64,000 nt of DNA from Cliona cf. orientalis (lineage: Eukaryota > Porifera > Demospongiae > Clionaida > Clionaidae), in NCBI GenBank assembly GCA_963930775.1, contig OZ005697.1, positions 2,046,001 through 2,110,000 of the forward strand. The letters are read 5' to 3'. The position numbers and the translations under genes are program-made. Shown piece by piece: positions 24,187 to 34,236 of the stretch. The notes beneath the pieces are model-generated. The model was not told the origin of the DNA and made no database searches. It was given only the letters and a program-made list of their open reading frames with translations. Every line of letters starts with the position of its first letter. Within the stretch, counting starts at the first letter, position 1.

Positions 24187-24918
24187 TAGCATGGGCATAG
24201 ACACAATTTGAAATGTGGGGTGGGGGGGGGGGGGGCTTGATGATCATTGCGCACAAAGCATGTGAAAATTTTCTGCCCTGTTATTAAAATGTCATAAAAA
24301 TTCACTTTTGAGGAGAAATTTTCATCAATTTGGTAGGATAAAATTTTAGAGGTTTTGTAATAGATAAACTATGGTTGCCCAGGATATACCGTTCATATAC
24401 CGCCCTGAGCTCGAGGGCGTAGCCCGAGAGCGAAGGTGGTATATGAACAGTGTATCCTGGGCAAACATAGTTTATCTGTTTAATATCTTGACTGTGATTG
24501 GACAGTGTAATCAGCAGACTGTTTACTTTTTCATATTTGAAACTTGAAGAGTTGGAGTATAGTAGGTATAGCTAGCTTCTATCATAATGACAATCTGTAC
24601 AATAGTTAGTCTATCAAGCTGGAACCCTCCTAGTGATTGTATTATGTGTGGGAGCTACTGGCTACAGCTAGTGAAAAGCTAGTAGCTACAACACAAACTT
24701 AGCATGCCAGTGCAACTGTGCTATTGGACTATTATCAGGGGTAGGGAGTTATAATGCCTGAGGGCTGGGGTATATGGGAGTTATATCATGGCTGTTACCT
24801 GGGATACAAGGCTAAGTCATGATATTAAGACAGATAAAAGCCAACATTTGATACAAGTCAACAATTGTTCCCAATAAATATAATGTAGAGCTGACAATCG
24901 GGGGGGGGGGGGGGGGGG
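24187..24918. repeat. Dispersed repeat with G-runs, interrupted by a foldback element
   Basis: The outer parts (about 24190-24350 and 24833-24918) match 48056-48310: G-run, CATTGCGC, TTTTCTGCCCTGTTA, then AAGCCAACATTTGATACAAG and a second G-run. In the 48-kb copy the two parts are contiguous, so about 24355-24832 is a later insertion. Confidence 0.6.
24362..24477. mobile_element. Foldback hairpin at the end of an inserted element
   Basis: Left arm 24362-24401 and right arm 24438-24477 are 40-bp inverted repeats with 3 mismatches, separated by a 36-bp GC-rich loop. They sit at the left end of the 478-bp insertion described above. The arms contain GCCCAGGATA and TTCATATACC. Confidence 0.7.
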
Positions 24919-24952
24919 CTAGGATATAGTATACATTTTTCATAAATATGAC

Positions 24953-24964
24953 TATAAATTATGA
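24953..24964 (+). promoter_or_regulatory. TATA-type core promoter of G7
   Basis: TATAAATTATGA, one-base variant, 42 bp before the ATG at 25007; only about 35 bp downstream of a 19-base G-run. Confidence 0.55.
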
Positions 24965-25006
24965 TTCTAGCTTGCACTTATGACTATTCAAGTCCCCCTT
25001 TTCAAT

Positions 25007-27372
25007 ATGACATTGTGGCTTCATCCACTGAGCTCTGTCATCATCATTTGTAGCTTCCTTGACTCTGCAAGTAAGTGAGAACTATATATTTACCCAGCTA
25101 CTGAGTTTGACACGGCTAATCTATTAACAATGATACAGGAACACTGCAAATATTCAATGGCACATTAACAGAGATTACGTGTTCTGAATCAGCTGATTCG
25201 CCATTTTATCGTCTGATGGACCAGAATGGAGAGTATTATGATTCATACAATAACTTCTCAGGCCTGTTTGGTATTGAGGCAAGACCCTCTCCAACTGAGG
25301 ACAGTGTCACTCTCTACATCAATGGAACCAACCGCTCCAACAATGTGACTGTCATGTGTGGATATGTAGATGTATTTGCGGGCTTTTCATTTAATATTCT
25401 TTTCACAGTGATCCTTGAATTTGTTGGTAAGTTTATCAATCAGGCTCATATTAACCATTTTTATTATACATGACCTTGTTTTAGGTATTCTACCAGCTCC
25501 AAATGATGTACACTATATTGAAGATCCTCCTGGATACCTACAAATACTTTGGGAACCACCAACTTTAGATTCTAATGAGCTAGACTTGCAAAGTGTTAGC
25601 ATTACAAGAGATACCAGGATAGTACTTTATACAGTTTACATCACCACTGAAGAGTCAACAATAGTACAAGTCTACAATGCTTCAGGGACATCTTTTACCA
25701 TTGGAATTGACAAGATTCCTTGCAGTTTCTGGTTTCAGGTGGCAGCAGTGAACCCAGCTGGGGTGGGAGAACGCAGTCCCCCTCAAAATTTAACTTTTGA
25801 TAGTGAGTTTGCATGATAATGATATACATGTGCAGAAGTTTCAAAATACTCTACTCTCAATTATAGTACATACTGGGTGTAAGGATTCCACAAGTTCAAC
25901 TACAGTCGCTATCATTGAGTCTTTTCCAGCATCTGGTGGATTATCAGGTGAACTGAGTTGTAAATATTATGCATCTACAAGCACCATTGTACTATAATTA
26001 AAGATATGATAGTGTTTTATACACAGCTGGTGAAATGGCAGCAATAATAGTTGGTGTAGTTTTAATAATCGTGGGATTGTCGGTCATAGTAGTTATTGCT
26101 TTCACCCTGAAGCTCAAGAATGATAAGCACCGACACATCAAACAGAGTCTGAAATCACAGATAAGGTGAGGAATGTAACAGCTATAATAATTATAATAAT
26201 CATGAAATGGGTTATCCTTTGATTTACTCGTGATTATATACATAGTAATTATTATAACTCATAGAAGTGATCAGCTGTCAAACACTGAGGATTCAGTTGC
26301 TGAGATAGAGAAATGTGTGAAATCAGATCACTGTAGCGGTGGGAATGATCCCGACACCGTGGATGATAATAACCAACCATCAGATTCTACACAAACTAGG
26401 GTATGTTGATAAATGTCGACATGTGTTGGCCATTAAATTGCAGACATAACAATTCATGACCATAAGTATGCCATGGTGACTAGCTGCTTGTGTCTAGCAT
26501 TGTACAGTGAGTACAATGTAGGCATTGTAGCTAATTGTGTGTGTGTGCACGTGTATCTGTGTGATGTGTGTAGGTGCATGTGTGAGTGTGCATATATATG
26601 TGTATGTGTTGATTTTAGGATAAAAGATGGCATAACGTTTGGGAGCAATTGAACTTATCTGCTGTACCTGCATGGCCTCAAGAACCAGGATATGGCATGG
26701 GTTAAAGGATAACCTATTAATGTGTTCAGCTATAGGCTATGTTACTTCACATTCAAGCTGACTTACTTCTCCTAAGACCCCATTTTTAACTCTTCAGACA
26801 TGTAGCTAAAGTCTAAGATAGACTTTTCTAGAACCTCAAAGCTTGTAATTGACTCCCATGGTGGTAGGTATTTTTCTTAAATTTGTGTATGCATCCGTGT
26901 GTGTGTGCTGTGTGCTGTTACGATGAATTTGGGAGGCTTTCCTTTCATGATACCATGCCAGTAATAATAATAATGGTCCCTAGGCTCATTCACAAAACTT
27001 ACAAACACTAGAATGTTATAAGAATATACTTGTACTGTTACGGTGGATTTGGGAGACTTTTTCTTTCTTACATATCTATAGACTTACTCTCATGGTGGTC
27101 CACCAGAATGCTCATATTTATATGCTGAAATTGATGTTGTTGCTAAGAGGAAAAACAAAGTTCCAGAGCCTAGTTCCACTGAAGATACAGACCATCATGT
27201 ATATGCTGTACTGGAACAGCCATCAAATCAGATTCAGGTGCCTGATTACATACATACATAGTCATACTTGCACTCATTATAGCAATGATAGTCATGCTAA
27301 TATCCATTGTAGATCACCAATACCAATACTGATATTGATCAAGATGATGATCATCCTGATTCACAAGATTAA
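25007..27372 (+). CDS. G7: Ig-FN3 transmembrane receptor with two tyrosine motifs
   Basis: Complete, 413 residues. Exons 25007-25070, 25139-25426, 25485-25802, 25867-25947, 26027-26165, 26265-26400, 27082-27237 and 27313-27372. The signal peptide is three codons longer at its N-terminus (MTLWLHPLSSVIIICSFL). The Ig domain has the longest insertion after the first Cys (CSESADSPFYRLMDQNGEY) and GYVDVFAGFSF after the second. The stalk exon uses the acceptor TATAG and reads IHTGCKDSTSS; this copy lacks the downstream ACAG, which fixes the splice site for the family. Exon 7 is TYSHGGPP with YAEI and YAVL intact. Confidence 0.87.
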
Positions 27373-28661
27373 TCACACCCCTCTCCCCCTACAGTATCAG
27401 GTACAGGACGGACAACCTCATGTTTGTGTATTAATTGTTACTTGTTAATTTTTATGACATTTTGCATGTTTATAGCTTACGCTTTTGGGTATAGAGTAGA
27501 TATTCTGTGTGATTGAGTGATAGCAGGTCAACTTCATTAATAATTATTACTGTTATCATGATGGAGGTATTGTAAGTAAAGATCATAAAAATAGGCAGTG
27601 TTCTAACCTAGTATAGTGCAGTTGAGTATCCATTGAGTCTAAAACATTTGCCACAAAGGGTGCATTAGAATGGTTTGATGTGCATGTATTTTGATTTTCA
27701 TCGATAAGAATGGAGTGTGATTGATTGTGATCCTTGGTATGGGAATTAAAAGATGAATATTCCAGAATACAGTTATTCCAGCTTCATCCTGATACCACCC
27801 TCACCCTTCTCCTAGGCATGGCACTGATTCATTCCATTAGAAAAAAATGATTGCATGGTGATTTGGTAGCTAGATATATAGGTGAGACCAGAGACCTCAT
27901 TGAGACAGGTAGACGAAGAGAAGTACCATTTTATCAATAATAATAATTATTATGATAATTTGACTGGAATTAGGGTGACCAACTGACATATCACTGATGT
28001 GCATGCAATGCATATTGTAATAATAATAATACTGTGTCATGTCTCGGGGGTGGGGAGATGTGCACGATGAAAGATTCAACAAGACTGAAGTTCAAGCTTG
28101 CCTTGCAGCAATTCAAAACTAAGCATAGATCGTTATTCCTCAAGCACAGTGGAACCTCTGATCAAGGATATCATAATGGTCTTAGAATAAGGCCAATCAA
28201 AATATACAAGCAGATACAAGCTCAAGAGTTCTACATGCCACGAGGGTTCCATTAATCTCAAGTTAAGTGCATCAATGTTCAATATGCATGGTAGCTGCTC
28301 ATAGTTATTGTAATACAATGATTAGATATATTATTATCTTCTTTTCTTTATAGGGAAAACTAATCACACTGAGCTAGAGTACATGAAAATAGATGAAGTG
28401 AACTACTCATTGGATACAACTGTGAATAGTCGTCCTTCCAGTTTAAGACATGCTCACAATGTCATGTGTGTTCCTTATTGGTTGCATTCCATTTTAATAG
28501 GACACCCCATTGCAATAATTAGAAGTGCCCCAATTAAGCCTCCCCCTTTACGTGTAATTATATTAGCTAATGCAGGATATGGAACAATATATTTTCATAC
28601 AGATGACTATAAATTAAGATTCTACCCGGCACTTTCAATTATTCAAGTTCCCCTCTTCAGA
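27373..28661. other. Spacer G7-G8
   Basis: Parallel to the G5-G6 spacer, without the MITE. A plus-strand frame (28034-28255) matches 19840-20136 for much of its length but ends early after EFYMPRGFH. No receptor exon. Confidence 0.5.
28608..28619 (+). promoter_or_regulatory. TATA-type core promoter of G8
   Basis: TATAAATTAAGA, 42 bp before the ATG at 28662. Confidence 0.6.
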
Positions 28662-30846
28662 ATGAGGCTCTATTCACTGATCACTGTCATCATCATTTAT
28701 AGCTTATTTGATCCTAGGCCTGCAAGTAAGACCTAATTAGTGTAAGCTATGTTTACCCAGCTAGCAAATTTGATTTAATGTATTTTATTTAGTTAAGATA
28801 CTCATACAATGATACAGGAACACTGAAAATATTCAATGGCTCATTAACGGAGATTGCATGTTCAGCTGCTGTGCCAGCTACTGTTGCAGTTTATCGTCTG
28901 ATGGATCATGAAGGAGAATATAATTTATACGATGACTTCCCAGGCCGGTTTGGTATTGAGGCATTACTCTCTCCAACTGATAACAGAGTCACTCTCTACA
29001 TCAATGGAACCAACCGCTCAAACAATGTGACTGTCATGTGCGGAAATTTAGATGTGTCTTCAGGAACTTCAAACCAGCAATTTCATATTATTTTTACATT
29101 GATCCTTGAGTTTGTTGGTAAGTTTGGAGCAAACTTAAATTAGTATGTATACTCCTAGTGAAAACCCTTTACGATAGTTTCAAAATTGTCATGAGTTGCC
29201 TGTTCGCTAACTTTGATAAACCGTTGTCTGGTATATTATGACCTTTGAATTTCAGTCGACCCCTATTTACCTATTACTAGGGGTAGGTAAATTATGCTAA
29301 TTTTTTGGCCTATAATGCTATTCTCAAATGCTCAAAAAATCCCTAATAATGCTCAAGAAGTGTACCTATAATTCCCAATACATTACCCATAATGCTCAAG
29401 TTGATCCGATTATAATATTAATAAAAACCAATACGAGACATGAGGAGACTCAGTTACACTATCATAGAGTGCAGCCATTTCAATTTTACATGTGTTTGGA
29501 TTCGAAAGTGGGTACCAGCTGATTGATTAACCCTTTATGAATCCATAATGTGTAGTCCAGGCATTGTGACAAAGGTCAAGTTGCAATTGTGTGCCCTAAA
29601 ATTCTCAAAATTATGCCAGTTGATGCCTATAATGCTAGCATAATTCTCAAATGCTTACACACACCTATTATGCTCAAAATTATGCCGGCATAATTTACCT
29701 ACCCCTACCTATTACTCTATGCATGACCTGCTTTATGTAGGTATCCTGTCAGCTCCAAATGATGTGCACAATATTGAAGATCCTCCTGGATACCTACAAA
29801 TACTTTGGGAACCACCAACTTTAGATGCTGATGAGCTTGACTCGCAAAATATTAGCATTAGAAGAGATGCCAGGATAATACATTACACAATTTACATCAC
29901 CACTGAAGAGTCAATAATAGTACAAGTCTATAATGCTTCAGGGACATCTTTTGCTATTGGAATTGACAAGATTCCTTGCAGTTTCTGGTTTCAGGTAGCA
30001 GCAGTGAACCCAGCTGGGGTGGGAGAACGCAGTCCCCCTCAAAATTTAACCTTTGATTGTGAGTATGCATGATAATGATATCGCAGGATTCGCTAATAAT
30101 TATTGTCATACTCCATTGCATAATAATAGCACATACAGGGTGTATGGGTTCCACAAGTTCAACTATAGTCACTGTCATTGAGCCTATTGCAGCATCCAAT
30201 GGAATATCAGGTGAACTGAGTTGTGAATATCATGCTCCTACAATCATGGTTACACTAATAATGATGAGATTGTGTTTTAAACTCAGCTGGTGAAATCGCA
30301 GCAATAATAATTGGTGTAATTTTAATAATCGTGGGATTGGTGATCATATTAGCCATTACTATTACACTGAAGCTCAAGAATGATAGGAACGGACATGTCA
30401 AACAGGATTTGAAACCAGATTTAAGGTGAGGAATGCAACAGCTGTGATTATAATAATCGTGAAACAGGGATTTACTTTTTACGATAACACTCTGATTACA
30501 TATAGCTATTATTAATTATTATGTTTTAGAAGTGATCAGCTGTCAGACAGTGATACTAAGAACTCAGTAGCTGAGATTGAGAAATATGTGGAATCAGATC
30601 ACAAGGCCAGTGGAAATGACCATGACATTGTTGATGGCAACCAACAACCAGATTCTATATACAAACTAGGGTATGTAAATAAAACTCATGTAGCTAGATA
30701 CAATTAATAATTGCAGTATCACATGAGAGATAAATATTACAGTAACAATAATATCATACCATTATGTCCATAAGCATGTCACTTGTATAGCACTGTACAA
30801 TGAGTACCATGTAGCTGTATGTAGTATATTATTATAATATTATGTT

Positions 30847-30888
<42 letters not shown>

Positions 30889-32131
30889 ATGTGTGAGTGT
30901 GCATGTATACAGTAAGTGTATAATAATTATTATGTTGATTTTAAGATAAGAGAGAGAGAACATAGAGTTTGGGAGCAACTTGTTTGCCATGCCTGCCCTT
31001 GAGAGCCAGGATTTGGGTTAGTTTAGGTGTTACCTCCTCTTCAAGCTGACTTGCTCTTCCTAAGACCCCATTTTTAATATTATTATAAACTCTTCAGATA
31101 TTGTAGAACATGTAGCTATAAACTTTTCTATAAGCTCAAAGCTTGTATTATTATATACTTTTAATCGTATCATACATCCCTCCAATCCCACAATATTATG
31201 CTATTATCATGCAATACTGTGCACATCTAAGACTTAGTATTAAACATACCTTAGTTTATCTTCAGTTGTTTGGTGGGTAGCTCTGCATCAGCATCCCTTC
31301 TGCTCCCCCCTGAGTATAGGTTGTTTCATGTACCTGCCCATGGCAAAGTTATTCTTACTCATGTACCTTTTGGGGAGAACGTTGAGCCCACTTGTGGGGT
31401 CTGTCAGTCCAGGCCCAGATCACTTTTGTTGACAAACAAACGGAGACTCTATATGGGGGTTTATAGAGGTATGTGTGGGTGGAAGAAGGACTGTAAGCTG
31501 AATTTTTTGCCTGGCTACAAACTGTTCCATTGGCTCTTAACTGCTGTAGTACTGATAAAGTTGAAATTGCGCGCCAATTTTACTCTCATTAACAATCTCC
31601 GGGGAACTGCGTATGCGTATCTATCTGTATGTTGCCACCCACATTGTGCATGTGCGCACTTTGCTTCCACTCCTTTTATTAATTAAACTTCATTTAATTG
31701 ACTCTCATGATGATTCACAGGTATTTCTTAAAGCTTACGAACATTATAGAATCTTAAAGACATGCTCATACTGTTACGATGAATTTGGAAGACTTTTCCT
31801 TTCATTATGCCATTAAATTTTACGTCTCTATAGACCTATTCCCATGATGGTCCGCCAGAATGCTCATATTTATATGCTGAAATTGATGTTGTTACTAAGA
31901 GGAAAAATAAAGTTCCAGAGCCTAGTTCCACTGAAGATATAGACCATCATGTATATGCTGTACTGGAACAACCATCAAATCCAGTGGCTAATGATAAAGT
32001 ACGTCATACTTATAAGCTTGCACTCATTAAATCAATGATAATCATGCCAATAATAGTAATTATTATATCCACTGTAGTTCATCAATACCAATATTGATAT
32101 TGATGACGATCATCCTGATTCACAAGATTAA
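28662..32131 (+). CDS. G8: Ig-FN3 receptor with frameshift at the end of exon 6
   Basis: Exons 28662-28725, 28818-29117, 29741-30058, 30130-30210, 30287-30425, 30530-about 30669, 31834-31998 and 32078-32131. Exons 1-5 are open: signal peptide with an extra Arg-Pro, Ig with VPATVAVYRLMDHEGEY and GNLDVSSGTSNQQF, FN3, stalk, helix. In exon 6 the sequence before the donor is TCTATATACAAACTAGG where relatives have TCTACACAAACTAGG, two bases more, so splicing to exon 7 enters the wrong frame and ends at a TAG after about 38 codons. Exon 7 itself keeps YAEI and YAVL in its own frame, with a longer end (PSNPVANDK). Intron 2 holds a 428-bp transposon and intron 6 a further insertion. The result is a tail-altered receptor or a young pseudogene. 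Confidence 0.75.
29279..29706. mobile_element. 428-bp inverted-repeat transposon in intron 2 of G8
   Basis: The 19-bp terminal inverted repeats (AGGGGTAGGTAAATTATGC at the left) are exact. Flanks carry a 10-base direct repeat, ACCTATTACT (29269-29278 and 29707-29716), present once in the paralogous intron of G6. The interior is rich in AATGCTC and ATAATGC repeats and has no long reading frame. A target duplication of 9-10 bp points to a Mutator-type non-autonomous element. Confidence 0.85.
30847..30887. repeat. (GT)n microsatellite in intron 6 of G8
   Basis: About 20 GT units. Other members have shorter, interrupted GT-rich runs at the same place in intron 6. Confidence 0.9.
31155..31690. 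other. Unmatched insertion in intron 6 of G8 with a 138-codon frame
   Basis: Flanking intron sequence matches G7 on both sides (AAGCTTGTA before; TTGACTC and CAGGTATTTCTTAA after), but about 530 bp in between is absent there. It holds an open frame at 31270-31686 (+) with Cys-rich stretches (PTCGVCQSRPRS). I recognise no domain and see no clear terminal repeats. Probably an insertion of a dispersed element; coding status unknown. Confidence 0.35.
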
Positions 32132-32385
32132 CCACCCCATAATATCAGGTATATAGGACAAACATATTGGTGCATTAACTGATTAATTTTTATAATACTT
32201 TGCATCTTTAATAATAATTATTTATTACTTACACTTTTGGGTTGAGTAGACATTCCATGTAATCAAGTGATAGCAGGTCGACTTCATTAATTAAAATGTG
32301 AATAATAATTATTGTTATCATGATAATAGAGGTAATAATAATTATTATAAGTAAAGATCATAATAATAATAATTGGCGGAGTGTT

Positions 32386-32628
32386 CTAACTAGTAAAGTG
32401 CAGTTGGGTATCCATTGAGTCTAAAACATTTGCCACAGAGGGTGCAGTAGAATGGTTTGATGTGCACGTACTTTGATTTTCATCGACAAGAATAGAGTGT
32501 GATTGAACTGTCTTGTGAGGCAGAGGTGAATGATCGTGAGAAGAGGAGGCTACTGAATGGCCATGTGAAGTTGACGACAGAGGGTTAAAGTCATCGTGGA
32601 CAATACCACTAACTGTCTGGAGGGGCAC
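32386..32628 (-). other. Conserved antisense open frame, second copy
   Basis: Minus-strand frame of 80 codons from an ATG, same peptide as 11018-11413 over its whole length (VHDDFNPLSSTSHGH, QSHSILVDENQSTC, DSMDTQLHFTS). A pyrimidine-rich CCCCTCCAG on the minus strand directly before ACAGTTAGTGG could be a 3' splice site. Differences from the 11-kb copy include both silent and replacement changes. Confidence 0.35.
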
Positions 32629-33092
32629 AAATTAAGTCAATTATAGGGGGCTGACCCAATCTTGAGTCTGAGGATAGTAAAGATGCTATGTCAGCATCTC
32701 CATTACTGTTACCATTGCTGGACTGGGGACTGTGGATCTTGGTATGGGAATTGAATGATGGGAATGAAGAATACAGTTGTTCCAGCTTGTCCTCACCTAT
32801 GATGAGAAAAGGAGGAAGGGGAGAGCAGTAAAATTAGTGTGAGCTATGAAAATCTGGTTGATATTTTATCTTCTTAGAGAGAAAGTAAACAGTTATGGTC
32901 TGAAATCAGCGAGCCATTTGAGGCCATTGTATCAGCAGTGAAGACCAGCATATAGGGAGACGTATAGACCACGTTGTTGGGCTCAGCATTCCACACTAGT
33001 ACTGTGCATGCCGTATATATACCATCACGGAGGGAGACCAACTTGTGCATGTGTGTTCTTGAATCATTCTTCAGGAGGGGAGATAAGTAGAT

Positions 33093-33435
33093 TTGGATAG
33101 CAAACTTATAACTGAATGGACTGTACAAGTTCAAGCTTGCCTTGCAATTCAAATCTTAGCATTGTTATCCCTCAAGCATAATGGAACCTCCGATAAGGGA
33201 GAGAACGATACAATTCAATACAAGTGGTTATGGATACAAGAGTTCTACATGCCACATGCAAGGGTTCCACGTGTCAAGTACATGCCAATCTCAAGTTAAG
33301 TGTACTTCAATGTTGTGTGTATTAGCTGCTCAATCATAATTATTATAGTCACTTTACTTCCTTTCCTCTATCCTTGCTGCAGGGAAAATAACCACACTCT
33401 CTGGTGTACATGTGGCACTTCATGAGAATGGATGA
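33093..33435 (+). other. Possible two-exon reading frame in spacer, second copy
   Basis: Same arrangement as 2919-3264: first exon from the ATG at 33093 to the donor at 33295, acceptor ending at 33382, second exon in phase to a TGA at 33433-33435 (GVHVALHENG). It differs from the first copy by a few bases and one in-frame codon, as expected from recent duplication, so conservation alone does not prove coding. Confidence 0.25.
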
Positions 33436-34197
33436 AGTGAACTACGTATAGTCATTGGATACGACTGTGGTTGTCTTCCAGTTTGTGATGTTTGTTCGTG
33501 TAGTACCAGGGCATGCACACATGTGTATCACCATGTTATACCACAGTAAAAATGAAACTGAATGTGTGTTTGATTTAGCTACTATAATAGTGAGTATAAT
33601 AATTATCATTATCACTAGTCTCTCCATGTAATATAATAATTATTATGCATGCATACAGGGCAAATTAATTCGGCAGTTTGTATTATAAAAATATTATGCA
33701 AGTAACTTGGAAATTTCAGTGGATTTTATCAGACAGACTACCACACTAGTAATTCCCCACTAAATTTGCCAACGGTGTGATAAATTCATTGCCATGCATA
33801 CATGCATGATCAATAAAAAAATATAGCTATGCAGGTGTAGTATAAGGCCAATGTAAGCTTTCTTGTCCTATCCTCTCTATTATTATTGTAGCTAGAGCTC
33901 AAACTTAATGTACTGCACTTTTTGTCATAACTCCATAACAACAAATTTTACTACTTGGATCAATACTTATTTCAATAACAACCTGCCTGCCTTGAAGGTG
34001 TCAACCTTCTGATTCTGACTACAGAAAAGGTCTATACTGGCTCATAGCTGCATTCCATTTCTATTCTTGTTAGTTAATGATACACTACTACTCCCCAAAG
34101 CCCCTCCCCCTTTACATGTGAACTATATAGCAAAAGTATTAGCTAACGGAGGTGTGCAATACCTTGTTAACTTCTTGTAAAGAGCGCTATAAATTAA

Positions 34198-34209
34198 GAT
34201 TTTAGCTGG
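34198..34209 (+). promoter_or_regulatory. TATA-type core promoter of G9
   Basis: TATAAATTAAGA, 27 bp before the ATG at 34237, with the AGAGCGC context shared with G3. Confidence 0.6.
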
Positions 34210-34236
34210 CACTTTCATTTCAATCTTTTCTTCAGT

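Larger units (their letters stand above)
23020..25006. other. Spacer G6-G7
   Basis: First part (to about 24180) homologous to the G4-G5 spacer. From about 24187 to 24918 it carries a dispersed repeat bounded by G-runs, itself interrupted by a foldback element. No intact reading frame of interest. Confidence 0.5.
32132..34236. other. Spacer G8-G9
   Basis: Nearly identical to the G1-G2 spacer over about 1.05 kb (32390-33435), then diverging gradually up to the promoter of G9. Contains the antisense frame 32386-32628 and the plus-strand frame 33093-33435. The empty target site for the 3321-3464 transposon lies near 33478. Confidence 0.6.
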
